Origin: Euryarchaeota archaeon TMED192
Lineage (GTDB): Archaea > Thermoplasmatota > Poseidoniia > Poseidoniales > Thalassarchaeaceae
NCBI GenBank assembly: GCA_002170775.2
Contig: NHIP02000001.1
Location: 1 to 47,243, forward strand
Direction of reading: 5' to 3'
DNA: 47,243 nucleotides
Part shown: piece by piece, positions 1 through 8,821 of the stretch
Position numbering within the stretch: position 1 is the first letter of the stretch
Layout: the number at the start of each line of letters is the position of its first letter
Translations under genes and position numbers: made by a program
The notes under the pieces: model-generated
The model's input: only the letters and a program-made list of their open reading frames with translations
Databases searched by the model: none
What the model was told of the DNA's origin: nothing

Positions 1-83
1 GGCTCAAATGTTCTTCGTATGTGGCGCACGTCAACGAACTGGTGATATTGAGATACTAATTGAGACTAAATCTTAAAGATGAG

Positions 84-905
84 ATGCCCGGCACAAAGGG
101 CATGGAGCTTAAACAACGTATTGACAAAAGAAAGACTGCGATCTTTGGTGGGTCTATGGCATTGGCTTTGATAGCATTGCCATCTGTTGCTGCCGAGACT
201 CAGATACTTGCAGAGAATGACTGGGTGGGAATCAGCTTCTGGATAGCAACAGCAATGATGCTAGCCTCAACTGTTTTCTTCCTCATAGAGAGACAAAATG
301 TGCCTGATAAGTGGAAGACATCCATGACAGTTGCCGCACTGGTTACTGGTGTTGCATGGTATCATTACACCTACATGCGCGAAGTCGCTGTTATGGAAGG
401 CGGTGGGTCTCCACTCGTCTACAGATACATTGACTGGCTCATCACCGTGCCGCTACAGGTAGTAGAGTTCTATCTAATCATGGCAGCTATCGGAGCAGCA
501 ACCTTCGCCATGTTCAGGAACCTCATGGGAGCATCGATCGTCATGCTAGTAGCCGGATTCTTCGGCGAGTCAGGAGCATGGGATGTCTTCGGAGACATGA
601 GCACCGAGATCTGGTGGGTCATCGGTATGGCAGGATGGGGTTACATCCTGTATGCCCTATGGCAAGGCGACGTCAAGGAGGCATCTGCTTCCGGCAGCGA
701 TGGCGTCCAGTTCGCCTTCACCTCGATGAGGTGGATCGTTACGGTCGGATGGGCAATCTACCCACTCGGATACATGATGGGCAACGACATGATCAGCGGC
801 TTCGACGTCGACGACATGAACATCATCTACAACATAGCCGACTTGGTCAACAAGACCGCATTCGGTATGATGGTCTGGTACGCAGCAACAATGGACGCCG
901 AATAA
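84..905 (+). CDS. Proteorhodopsin, blue-absorbing light-driven proton pump
   Basis: Seven-helix retinal protein, 273 aa from the ATG at 84. A signal-like segment (about residues 20-37) precedes helix A. The helix C motif RYIDWLITVPLQVVEFYLI holds the proton acceptor Asp117 and donor Glu128 of proton-pumping rhodopsins. Gln125 sits at the spectral tuning site (Q = blue, L/M = green in proteorhodopsin). The conserved helix B His is His94, and the retinal Schiff-base Lys is Lys257 in DLVNKTAFG. All pump residues are present, so an outward H+ pump is expected. An in-frame TTG at 60 and an ATG at 102 are alternative starts. I prefer 84 because an ATACTAAT box at 52-59 lies about 27 bases upstream, which fits leaderless archaeal transcription. 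It is followed by a strong hairpin and converges on isocitrate dehydrogenase. No retinal synthesis gene is visible nearby. The rhodopsin call is very secure; the start is less so. Confidence 0.95.
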   Translation: MPGTKGMELKQRIDKRKTAIFGGSMALALIALPSVAAETQILAENDWVGISFWIATAMMLASTVFFLIERQNVPDKWKTSMTVAALVTGVAWYHYTYMREVAVMEGGGSPLVYRYIDWLITVPLQVVEFYLIMAAIGAATFAMFRNLMGASIVMLVAGFFGESGAWDVFGDMSTEIWWVIGMAGWGYILYALWQGDVKEASASGSDGVQFAFTSMRWIVTVGWAIYPLGYMMGNDMISGFDVDDMNIIYNIADLVNKTAFGMMVWYAATMDAE

Positions 906-939
906 TCGGACTGTCCTGCTGACTACTGACAGACGTAAA

Positions 940-971
940 GGGCCGAGGTCGCTAAACGCGGCCTCGGTCCC
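940..971. terminator. Hairpin between convergent genes
   Basis: Near-perfect inverted repeat: arm 940-952 pairs with 958-971 (about 13 bp, one bulged A, one G-T wobble) around a 5-nt loop TAAAC. It is G/C-rich and lies between the stop of the rhodopsin gene and the stop of isocitrate dehydrogenase, so it could act on transcripts from both strands. There is no long T-run, so it may act as a 3'-end stabiliser or processing site rather than a classical terminator. Confidence 0.6.
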
Positions 972-995
972 CTAATTCCTACTCATTCTACTCGA

Positions 996-2219
996 TTACA
1001 TGTGAGATGTGATTGCTTCACCGAATTCACTACATGATAGTAGGGTAGCATCTTCCATGAGCCGTTCAAAATCATAGGTGACTGTCTTCGCAGAGATGGC
1101 TCCTTCCATTCCCTTGACGATCAAATCAGCAGCTTCGAACCAACCCATGTGACGAAGCATCATCTCTGCTGATAGTATGAGTGATCCAGGGTTTACTTTG
1201 TCTTGGCCTGTATATTTTGGTGCCGTCCCGTGAGTCGCCTCGAATATAGCGATGCCAGATTCGTAGTTGATATTCGCACCGGGAGCGATTCCTATGCCGC
1301 CCACTTGAGCAGCGAGAGCGTCGGAAATATAGTCGCCATTGAGATTCATCGTCGTGAGGACGCTGTATTCTCGTGGCCTTGTTAGTACCTGCTGAAGCAT
1401 TGCGTCGGCGATGACATCTTTGATTGTGATTTGATTTCCGGTTTCAGGATTGACCAAAACACACCAAGGTCCGCCGTCAAGCTCCTTTGCCCCGAACTCC
1501 TCGCATGCAATCTGGTAGCCCCAATCTCTGAAGCCTCCCTCGGTGAATTTCATGATGTTGCCCTTGTGCACTAGCGTTACGCTAGACTTATCCTCTGAAA
1601 TCGCGTGATTGATCGCTGCTCGAACGATTCTTGCTGTACCCTCTTTACTCACCGGCTTGATGCCTATGCCTGAGGTTTCTGGGAATCTGATCTTAGTTAC
1701 GCCCATCTCCGTCTTGAGGAAATCGATTACCTTCTTGGCCTCCTCGCTTTCTGCTTCCCATTCAATTCCTGCATAAACATCTTCACTATTCTCTCTAAAG
1801 ATAATCATATCAACTGCAGATGGGTCCTTTACAGGGCTGGGTGTTCCGGAATACCAACGAACCGGCCTTACACATGCATATAGGTCTAATTTTTGACGAA
1901 GTGCAACATTCAGACTTCGGATTCCACCGCCTACAGGGGTGGTCAACGGCCCCTTAATCGAAACTAGTCCATTTCTCATCGAGTCGAGTGTTGCTTCGGG
2001 CAGCCATTCTCCTGTCTTGTCGAAGGCTTTCTGCCCCGCTAACACCTCTTTCCATGTGATCTTCCTCGCACCAGAATATGCATTTTCCACAGATTTGTCC
2101 ACTACACGTATCATGACAGGAGTTATGTCAACGCCTATTCCATCGCCTTCGATATAGTGGATTATGGGGTCTTCAGGTACGATGATGGTTTGTCCTTCTT
2201 TTTCGATTTGTGTCCCCAT
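996..2219 (-). CDS. icd: Isocitrate dehydrogenase (NADP-dependent)
   Basis: Oxidatively decarboxylates isocitrate to 2-oxoglutarate in the TCA cycle, producing NADPH. At 407 aa it has the normal length for the homodimeric bacterial/archaeal enzyme. Visible motifs are [10 protein letters not shown] (residues 25-34), the substrate-binding segment [12 protein letters not shown] (about 98-109, with Ser102, Arg108 and then Arg118), [10 protein letters not shown] with metal-binding aspartates, and ATHGTAPKY...DKVNPGS near the C-terminus. The Lys-Tyr of HGTAPKY matches the NADP-selective residues of the E. coli enzyme, which points to NADP rather than NAD. The ATG start at 2219 precedes a compact divergent promoter region shared with the OsmC-like gene. 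Confidence 0.95.
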   Translation of the reverse strand: MGTQIEKEGQTIIVPEDPIIHYIEGDGIGVDITPVMIRVVDKSVENAYSGARKITWKEVLAGQKAFDKTGEWLPEATLDSMRNGLVSIKGPLTTPVGGGIRSLNVALRQKLDLYACVRPVRWYSGTPSPVKDPSAVDMIIFRENSEDVYAGIEWEAESEEAKKVIDFLKTEMGVTKIRFPETSGIGIKPVSKEGTARIVRAAINHAISEDKSSVTLVHKGNIMKFTEGGFRDWGYQIACEEFGAKELDGGPWCVLVNPETGNQITIKDVIADAMLQQVLTRPREYSVLTTMNLNGDYISDALAAQVGGIGIAPGANINYESGIAIFEATHGTAPKYTGQDKVNPGSLILSAEMMLRHMGWFEAADLIVKGMEGAISAKTVTYDFERLMEDATLLSCSEFGEAITSHM

Positions 2220-2297
2220 GGCATTCCCTCGTTACCGTTGGCTGGTGACCCCCTCATGAAGCCAACCCTCATGATGGTGCTTAGATGAGGTTCGTTC
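2220..2297. promoter_or_regulatory. Divergent icd / osmC-like intergenic region with repeats
   Basis: This 78-bp region drives icd leftwards and the OsmC-like gene rightwards. It contains a 7-bp inverted repeat GTTGGCT (2237-2243) / AGCCAAC (2260-2266) and a direct repeat CCCTCATGA at 2251-2259 and 2266-2274, spaced exactly 15 bp. Such spacing could mark operator half-sites, but no regulator is identified. Functional assignment is inference. Confidence 0.3.
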
Positions 2298-2687
2298 ATG
2301 CAGGGCATGGTGCGATGGAAAGGAGACGGGTATGAAGGTAGAACAGGGCGCGGGAAAGAGTTCTCAATCTATGACGATTCTTCTCCCAGTCCCATGGAAA
2401 TGGTTCTTCACGCACATGCGGCATGTTCACTCATTGATGTGGTTGGTGGGCTCAAAGAAAGACGTGATGGCCTTAGAGTAGCGCGGATTGATATCGATTC
2501 AGAGAGATCTGAAAATTCTCCAAGAGTCTTCGAAAAAGTGCACTTTGTCTATGTGATCAGAGGAGATGTTCCCGAGGCTCTTGTAGAAAGGATCATTCAT
2601 CGGTCTCATGAGTCTTTATGCTCCGTTGGCATCATGTTAACGCGCGGTGGTGTAAATCTCACATGGGAGCTTGATTTTAAACCATAA
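2298..2687 (+). CDS. OsmC/Ohr-family protein (probable thiol peroxidase)
   Basis: 129 aa, within the usual size of the family, whose members reduce organic hydroperoxides with two cysteines. The two expected cysteines are present: Cys43 in HAACSLIDVV at the start of the long central helix and Cys108 in ESLCSVGIML. The N-terminal strand segment with SPSPMEMVLHAHAAC is also typical. It is divergent from icd and monocistronic. An in-frame second ATG at 2307 is possible. The subgroup looks closer to the YhfA/OsmC-like branch than to classical Ohr; substrate unknown. Confidence 0.8.
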   Translation: MQGMVRWKGDGYEGRTGRGKEFSIYDDSSPSPMEMVLHAHAACSLIDVVGGLKERRDGLRVARIDIDSERSENSPRVFEKVHFVYVIRGDVPEALVERIIHRSHESLCSVGIMLTRGGVNLTWELDFKP

Positions 2688-2747
2688 ATTTGCTAAACGG
2701 CGTGCCTGCTGATACTCTAGACATCAGTCGGATTGTCTTATCTCGGA

Positions 2748-2764
2748 GGTTCTTTTAGAGAACC
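2748..2764. promoter_or_regulatory. Inverted repeat upstream of nrdJ
   Basis: Perfect 6-bp arms GGTTCT (2748-2753) and AGAACC (2759-2764) with a 5-nt spacer, followed directly by an A/T-rich ATTAAA stretch. The position, about 75-90 bases before the nrdJ ATG, suits an operator overlapping the promoter. It is not a recognisable cobalamin riboswitch. Low confidence. Confidence 0.3.
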
Positions 2765-2840
2765 ATTAAACACCCCCCAGTGTCGATGTTGAGTCCCTCG
2801 CTCTGAGGTTTCGGGGCGTGTGCGCGGAAGAGTTGATACC

Positions 2841-5800
2841 ATGCAAACAAGAACTGAGAAAGAAGGAGCGGATTCAGATAGACCGGTTGGAACAGGTCTG
2901 GTCATTGAACGTCGTTTCACAACGGTCGGCGAAGATCCATTCGATCAATTTGAGTGGATTGAAATGGATGTCGAGATAAGAAATGCAGACGGTTCCCTAG
3001 CTCATCGCATAGACGAGGTGCGGCTTCCTTCTGGTTATTCAGGCGTCCCAGGCAAGGTACTAGCACAGAAATACCTCCGAAAAGCGGGTGTTCCAGCGAT
3101 TCTACGAAAAGTGGCAGAAGAAGGCGTACCAGATTGGCTTCAGAGAAGTGAGCCGGATCATGAAAAACTGCAGACACTAGAGTCAAATCAAAGATACGTT
3201 GGAGAGAATCATGGGAGAGAATTATTCAGAAGACTGGCAGGAACATGGACCTACTGGGGCTGGAAACATGGGTATTTCGAGGCTGAGGCTGACGCAAGAG
3301 CCTACTTTGATGAGATGTGCTTCCTAATCGCAAGTCAGCGTTCAGCACCAAACAGTCCGCAGTGGTTCAATACGGGCCTTCATTGGGCATATGGTATCGA
3401 AGGACCTGCACAGGGTCACCGATACATCGATCCGACCACTGGGGAGTTGATGACTTCTACAAACGCCTATGAACACCCTCAACCGCATGCGTGCTTCATT
3501 CAATCAGTATCTGATTCGCTAGTTGGAGGGAATGATTCGATAATGGGGCTCTGGAATCGCGAAGCTCTTCTTTTCAAATACGGGTCGGGGACAGGTTCTA
3601 ACTTCTCCAACATCCGTGGATCTGGTGAGCCTCTTTCCGGAGGAGGGACGTCAAGTGGTCTGTTGTCCTTCCTTAAAATCGGAGACAGGGCTGCGGGTGC
3701 TATAAAATCAGGCGGGACCACACGCAGAGCTGCGAAGATGGTGACGCTTGATCTGGATCACCCAGATATAGAGGAGTACATCGACTGGAAGCTCTCCGAA
3801 GAAGAGAAGGTTTCCGCTCTGGTTATCGGTTCTAATCTACTACAGGGACATGCGAATGCAATAATGGACGCAATCTGGAGTTATGACGGCAGTGGGGATA
3901 AATTGGATGTAAATGACAATTCAGCGCTCAGAACAGCAGCAGCAAAGGCCCTGAGAAACCATGTTCCAAATTCTCACGTCAAGCGCTTCCTCGATCTTGC
4001 TGGCCAGGGTTGGAAGTCTATACAATTTGATACGATGGATACTGATTGGCAGGGAGAGGGATACGGTACCGTTTCTGGACAGAACTCAAACAATTCCGTT
4101 CGGGTTCCTAATTCATTCATAGATGCATTAGAGAATGATGGTGTATGGAACCTGTATCACAGAACCGAGTTGAAGAGCGCTAGAGAAGAAGGGCGCGAGC
4201 CATCGCCTTGTCGGTCTATGCCTGCGAAGGAATTGTGGGACAAGGTGGCGTATACAGCGTGGGCCTGCGCTGACCCAGGTGTTCAATTTGATACAACCAT
4301 AAACGAATGGCACACATGTCCGGAAGGTGGGCGGATCAATGGATCAAATCCATGCTCAGAGTATATGTTCCTAGATGATACTGCTTGCAATCTAGCCAGC
4401 ATAAATCTCCTACACTATTTTGATACTGGATCTCAAAAATTCGATATCACTTCATTCCAACACAGCGTCAGGCTTTGGACCATAACTCTTGAAGTGAGTG
4501 TGTTGATGGCTCAATTCCCCTCTGAAGAAATAGCTAGAAAATCATATGAATATAGGACTCTCGGACTTGGATACTGTAATCTTGGCTCTCTATTGATGCA
4601 CATGGGTCTCCCTTATGCCGATGACCGCGCTTATGCTGTGTGCGGCGCTCTGACCTCGATCATGTGCGGAGAATCGTATGCAACTTCAGCGGAACTCGCA
4701 GGGGCTCTTGGGCCATTCCCCAATTATGAAGAGAACGCTGAACATATGCTACGTGTGATGCGAAATCACAAGAGGGCTGCTTACGACAGTAAAGGTAGCG
4801 AGTATGAAGGGCTCACGATCACCCCTATGGGAATTGATGCAAAGCGATGTCCGAGTGATCTGCTAGATGCGGCGAAGTCGGCATGGGATAGAGCTGTCCA
4901 GGGCGGTGAAGAATATGGGTACAGAAACGCTCAGACGACTGTGATTGCCCCTACGGGGACCATTGGCCTTGTGATGGCTGCGGACACGACTGGTGTCGAG
5001 CCTCAATTCTCACTTGTTCAGTACAAACAGCTAGCTGGTGGCGGTACGCTTCGAATCATCAACAAGGGTGTTCCTAGCGCGCTGAAGCGACTTGGTTATT
5101 CCGAAGGGGATGTGACCGCCATCGTTGAGCATATTATGGGAACTGGTCGTCTTTCAGGTTGTCCGGGGCTGGATGCTGATCTCTTACAGAAGAAGGGATT
5201 CACGGATGAGGTTGTCAATAAAATTGAATCGTCGATGCCCGATGTGTTTGATATTCGATCCGCATTCTCTCCATCTGTTCTTGGAACAGATTTCTGCACG
5301 ACAGTATTGGGCCTGTCAGAAGAGGATTGTGAGGATGTTTTCTTTGATACTCTATCCCATATCGGACTTTCAACGAGTGAAATAGAGGAGGCGAATGATG
5401 TGGTCTTTGGATATGGTAGCATAGAGGGCGCACCGGGTTTGAAAGATGAGCATTTGGCTGTCTTTGATTGTGCAACGCCTTGTGGTAAACATGGAAAGCG
5501 CTCCATTGACTGGCAGGCTCATGTTCTAATGATGGCAGCCGCACAACCATTCATTTCAGGAGCCATTTCAAAGACGATAAACATGTCAGGGGATGCCTCT
5601 ATCGATGATATCCGAGAAGCATATGAGCTCAGTCACAGCACCATGAACAAAGCATGTGCAGTATACAGAGACGGCAGCAAACTGTCACAGCCGCTGATGA
5701 GTCAGATCGTAGATACCTCGATTCTCGAGGATGAAGATGAGTCTGGTACTATCAATGAGATGGTTGAAGAGGCTGTAAAAATCATACCTGTTCCTGACGA

Positions 5801-6485
5801 CCTGGCTCAGCCAATAGCGGAGAATCTTGTGCAGAGCTTCATCGCGACGAGAAAAGCGATGCCAGATGTGAGAGATTCAAAGACGACAAAGTCGAGGGTT
5901 GGCGGGCACACAGTGTACCTAACTTCCAGTGAGTATGAAGATGGCAGGCTTGGAGAGATCATGATAACAACCTCGAAGGAAGGGGCAGCATGGAGATCTA
6001 TGTTGAATCAATTCGCAATCGCTGTGTCCATTGGTCTTCAGTACGGGGTTCCGCTTGATGCGTTCGTGAAGTCGTTTACATTCCAAAAGTTCGAACCTAG
6101 CGGGATGGTTGTCGGTGGATCTGGGAGAGTGAGGATGTCTACGAGTATCGTAGACTATATCTTTAGAGAATTAGCCATTGAATATCTTGGAAGAAACGAT
6201 CTTGCACATGTGTCTGACGAAGATCTTGAGACGACCTCGATAAGCCGGCCTATTCCAACGGATGATGGTCTTCTGCGCCATCAAGGAGAGAAGCGCGAGG
6301 TTCAGATGACCCTCACATCCTCGACGGCGGGGCCGATCGAAGATGAGATGACGAAAACAAGAAGGTTAGCGCGTGAGCGTGGTTTTACAGGGGATATTTG
6401 CGATGATTGCGGGAGCAGCCAGATGGTCAGAAACGGAACCTGTCTGAAATGCAACGCATGCGGATCGACAACCGGATGCTCGTGA
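2841..6485 (+). CDS. nrdJ: Ribonucleotide reductase, class II (adenosylcobalamin-dependent)
   Basis: Reduces ribonucleotides to deoxyribonucleotides using a B12-generated thiyl radical. About 1214 aa from the ATG at 2841 (a GTG at 2820 would add 7), matching the long NrdJ form. Visible in order: the HACFIQSVSDSL segment with the first active-site Cys (about residue 218), a glycine-rich stretch GSGTGSNFSNIRG, the radical-site motif NPCSE (Cys about 505), the PTGTIGLVMAADTTG substrate loop, and a C-terminal zinc ribbon (CDDC ... CLKCNACG ... C) typical of this family. No NrdB-type radical subunit lies nearby, and the single chain with zinc ribbon supports class II. No intein is seen, although such genes often carry one. 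The enzyme implies a requirement for cobalamin. Confidence 0.93.
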   Translation: MQTRTEKEGADSDRPVGTGLVIERRFTTVGEDPFDQFEWIEMDVEIRNADGSLAHRIDEVRLPSGYSGVPGKVLAQKYLRKAGVPAILRKVAEEGVPDWLQRSEPDHEKLQTLESNQRYVGENHGRELFRRLAGTWTYWGWKHGYFEAEADARAYFDEMCFLIASQRSAPNSPQWFNTGLHWAYGIEGPAQGHRYIDPTTGELMTSTNAYEHPQPHACFIQSVSDSLVGGNDSIMGLWNREALLFKYGSGTGSNFSNIRGSGEPLSGGGTSSGLLSFLKIGDRAAGAIKSGGTTRRAAKMVTLDLDHPDIEEYIDWKLSEEEKVSALVIGSNLLQGHANAIMDAIWSYDGSGDKLDVNDNSALRTAAAKALRNHVPNSHVKRFLDLAGQGWKSIQFDTMDTDWQGEGYGTVSGQNSNNSVRVPNSFIDALENDGVWNLYHRTELKSAREEGREPSPCRSMPAKELWDKVAYTAWACADPGVQFDTTINEWHTCPEGGRINGSNPCSEYMFLDDTACNLASINLLHYFDTGSQKFDITSFQHSVRLWTITLEVSVLMAQFPSEEIARKSYEYRTLGLGYCNLGSLLMHMGLPYADDRAYAVCGALTSIMCGESYATSAELAGALGPFPNYEENAEHMLRVMRNHKRAAYDSKGSEYEGLTITPMGIDAKRCPSDLLDAAKSAWDRAVQGGEEYGYRNAQTTVIAPTGTIGLVMAADTTGVEPQFSLVQYKQLAGGGTLRIINKGVPSALKRLGYSEGDVTAIVEHIMGTGRLSGCPGLDADLLQKKGFTDEVVNKIESSMPDVFDIRSAFSPSVLGTDFCTTVLGLSEEDCEDVFFDTLSHIGLSTSEIEEANDVVFGYGSIEGAPGLKDEHLAVFDCATPCGKHGKRSIDWQAHVLMMAAAQPFISGAISKTINMSGDASIDDIREAYELSHSTMNKACAVYRDGSKLSQPLMSQIVDTSILEDEDESGTINEMVEEAVKIIPVPDDLAQPIAENLVQSFIATRKAMPDVRDSKTTKSRVGGHTVYLTSSEYEDGRLGEIMITTSKEGAAWRSMLNQFAIAVSIGLQYGVPLDAFVKSFTFQKFEPSGMVVGGSGRVRMSTSIVDYIFRELAIEYLGRNDLAHVSDEDLETTSISRPIPTDDGLLRHQGEKREVQMTLTSSTAGPIEDEMTKTRRLARERGFTGDICDDCGSSQMVRNGTCLKCNACGSTTGCS

Positions 6486-6487
6486 AA

Positions 6488-7753
6488 TTATCGGGTTTCT
6501 CTACTCATAATTTCCTCTCGTAGAGAGATCGCTTCACTTTCCGATACCTCATTAATTCGCTTTAATGTGGCTTCAAAGGCATCAATCGATATTTTTCGTT
6601 GTTCAGAGATCAGCCCTTTGAGGCGTGACCTGGAGAGATCGCCACCATCAACCCATGCATTGCTCAGTAGACCTTGTTGGTCATTCGGATCGTGGTCGAG
6701 GTAAGTTCTGAAGCCAGATTCGATCAGTCTTCTAATCGAACGGTCATTTCCAATAGAAATGAGATGTGCTGCGCGAACAGAATATTCTTCAGGTCTCTGA
6801 GTGCATAGGGAAGCGAGAGTATTGGAAAGTATGGATATCAAAGAAGAGTCGTCAGTAATGGTAAGCCTGTCGTGTATTTCTAACGCTAAATTGGGCATTC
6901 TTCCAGATAGAGAGTCGAGGCGCTCGGCGAGTAAAGTGCTTACTGATCGATTTTTCAAATCACATGTGCTCATCAGGGTGCGTCTTGCCGAATCTGAATC
7001 ATGCGTTGAAATCTGTATCATAGCGTCCACACATCCCGAGCAATTGGATTCTGGATATCGAATTATGGCTTCTAGTGCCCTATTTGCTATTTGGAGTCTG
7101 AATGCGACAGAGGGATACATTGCGAGAGCGGGGAGCCATGAATTAACAGCGGGCATAGATTGTGTATTATCCATGGCATCCAGAATCGAGTTCACCGCGA
7201 GTACTCCTCGTGGATGTAGTATCTGTTCACCATGGTTTGGTTTCTCCATGCTTCCAAAGACCATTGAGAGTACTGAATTGGATTTCTCAATCGCTGCAAA
7301 TGATCCTTGTATGGTTCGACCGGCGAATAAGGCATAACCAAGATACCAACGGTCTGTATCTGGGAAGTTTTCATCCAATGCTGATTTAAGCCAGTCTATG
7401 GCCATCATCATCGATATCTGATCTGCGATATCATGAGCATTTTTGTGAAGCCACGCTTCCAGCCTCTCTTCATGATCGAATAAGCCCGGAGTAGGCCGGT
7501 ACATTATCCCTATAACATCATCAAGACGAAGGTCGAAACCTCTTCGATCGGCCGCATGTAATCCTGCTGCCTGCCTGGTCAGTTTGGTCGGGCTAGTGGG
7601 TCTGAGGGCTGGAAAGTCTGGTAATTCATGAATGGGGTCATGTATCTTAACAGACGACCATGCAGCCTCGATGGCTTCGTCAATCAGATTTCCAACCATC
7701 TCAAAGATGAGTGGTCGTGAGTCTCGTCGGTGCATCTTAGCACCGAGATTCAT
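6488..7753 (-). CDS. Uncharacterised helical protein coupled to TFB
   Basis: Not recognised. 421 aa, predominantly alpha-helical, no signal peptide or membrane segment, no obvious catalytic motif. The region from about residue 120 on has repeating helical pairs rich in Leu/Ala/Ser, reminiscent of a HEAT/ARM-type solenoid, but no repeat is clear enough to count. Its ATG overlaps the stop of the TFB gene as ATGA (7750-7753), so the two are probably translationally coupled. That suggests a role near transcription, which is inference only. In-frame ATGs at residues 7 and 19 are alternative starts. The gene ends two bases from the convergent nrdJ stop. Confidence 0.7.
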   Translation of the reverse strand: MNLGAKMHRRDSRPLIFEMVGNLIDEAIEAAWSSVKIHDPIHELPDFPALRPTSPTKLTRQAAGLHAADRRGFDLRLDDVIGIMYRPTPGLFDHEERLEAWLHKNAHDIADQISMMMAIDWLKSALDENFPDTDRWYLGYALFAGRTIQGSFAAIEKSNSVLSMVFGSMEKPNHGEQILHPRGVLAVNSILDAMDNTQSMPAVNSWLPALAMYPSVAFRLQIANRALEAIIRYPESNCSGCVDAMIQISTHDSDSARRTLMSTCDLKNRSVSTLLAERLDSLSGRMPNLALEIHDRLTITDDSSLISILSNTLASLCTQRPEEYSVRAAHLISIGNDRSIRRLIESGFRTYLDHDPNDQQGLLSNAWVDGGDLSRSRLKGLISEQRKISIDAFEATLKRINEVSESEAISLREEIMSRETR

Positions 7754-8676
7754 ATCTCTAATTCGATATTTAGATTCTGGATTAATTCCTTGTATCTGTT
7801 TCGAATTGTGACTTCTGTGACTCCAGCTACCTCAGCGACTTCTCGTTGTGTGCGCCGCTTGCCACATAATACGCTTGAAATATAAATTATAGATGCAGCG
7901 ATTCCAGTAGGACCACGCCCACTTGTCAACTCTTTTTCTTGAGCTCTGGCAATGAGTTCGTATGCCTTTGACTGAACTTCTGCATCGAGATCTAAACCGG
8001 AGCAGAATCTGGGTATGTAATCCTCTGGCTTGGTTGGGGGGATTTTCATCTTCAACTCGCGGACCATGAATCTGTATGTCCTTCCAATCTCCTTTCGGCC
8101 GGTCCGACTAGCCTCCCCAATTTCATCCAATGTTCTCGGATTGTTACACTGCCGGCATGCAGCATACAACGACGCTGCAGCGACGCCTTCAATCGATCGT
8201 CCTCGTATCAATCGCTTTTCTACAGCCTTCTTGTAATTCACAGCAGCAGTTTCACGGATTGTTTTTGGTAAATCTAGCCTACTAGCCATTCGATCTAGTT
8301 CTGCAAGAGCCATAGCAAGGTTCCGCTCAGTTGCATTAGAAACTCGAGATCTCTTCTGCCACTTTCTCATTCTGTAAAACTGCGATCTGTATCTGCTTGA
8401 AATTGTCTTCCCGGAGTAATCCTTGTTTTGCCAATCGATATCGGTTGAGAGACCTTTGTCATGTAGCATGACAGTCATTGGTGCTCCAGTACGTGCTCGC
8501 TGATCTCCTTGTTCAGGGCTGAAGACGCGCCATTCTGCCCCTTGATCGATTACTTTGTCCTCGAGAACAAGACCGCAATCATTGCACACCACTTCACCAC
8601 GGGTTTCGTCGCGGGTTAGATTTCGGCTACTGCATTCCGTGCACTTTACGGTGTCTTCGACCAAATATTCTGACAT
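7750..8676 (-). CDS. tfb: Transcription initiation factor B (TFIIB homologue)
   Basis: 308 aa archaeal TFB, which bridges TBP-bound promoter DNA and RNA polymerase. The N-terminal zinc ribbon has Cys12, Cys15, Cys31 and Cys34. It is followed by the B-finger/linker region ([12 protein letters not shown]) and two cyclin folds (about 110-205 and 210-305), the second ending in the helix-turn-helix [20 protein letters not shown] that contacts the BRE. Length is normal. It is the first gene of a two-gene unit with the 421-aa protein. The upstream region is A/T-rich with TATA-like elements. Confidence 0.96.
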   Translation of the reverse strand: MSEYLVEDTVKCTECSSRNLTRDETRGEVVCNDCGLVLEDKVIDQGAEWRVFSPEQGDQRARTGAPMTVMLHDKGLSTDIDWQNKDYSGKTISSRYRSQFYRMRKWQKRSRVSNATERNLAMALAELDRMASRLDLPKTIRETAAVNYKKAVEKRLIRGRSIEGVAAASLYAACRQCNNPRTLDEIGEASRTGRKEIGRTYRFMVRELKMKIPPTKPEDYIPRFCSGLDLDAEVQSKAYELIARAQEKELTSGRGPTGIAASIIYISSVLCGKRRTQREVAEVAGVTEVTIRNRYKELIQNLNIELEI

Positions 8677-8821
8677 TATATATCACCTATCATTACCATC
8701 AAAAGAGAAGGTATTATATTCTCCAAAAGTCATGTTATTTAAATATGTCACTATGTTAACAGATGTGCTTTAATTTAGATTTTTGCCGTTGGCATCATAA
8801 CCTTCGCCCTCTGGTTTAGTT
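8677..8821. promoter_or_regulatory. Divergent tfb / aconitase promoter region
   Basis: A 145-bp A/T-rich spacer between divergent genes. On the minus strand, TATA-like stretches ATATTTAAATAAC (about 8735-8747) and ATATAATACC (about 8710-8719) precede tfb. On the plus strand TTTAATTTAGATTTTT (about 8769-8784) precedes the aconitase-like gene. Promoter assignment is inferred from archaeal TATA-box character and position; no ribosome-binding site stands out. Confidence 0.45.

Noticed and set aside
578-922. A 114-codon frame inside the rhodopsin gene
   Set aside because: It is a shadow of the rhodopsin in another frame, rich in Arg and without domain signals.
2700-2840. Cobalamin riboswitch upstream of nrdJ
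   Set aside because: Only a short inverted repeat is present; the conserved B12-box pattern is not recognisable.
5096-5550. Antisense frames of 111-136 codons within nrdJ
   Set aside because: They mirror a well-conserved coding region and have no start signals or domains.
2841-6485. Intein or frame-split in the ribonucleotide reductase
   Set aside because: All conserved blocks run continuously in one frame with no Hint-type splicing motifs; length fits the long NrdJ form.
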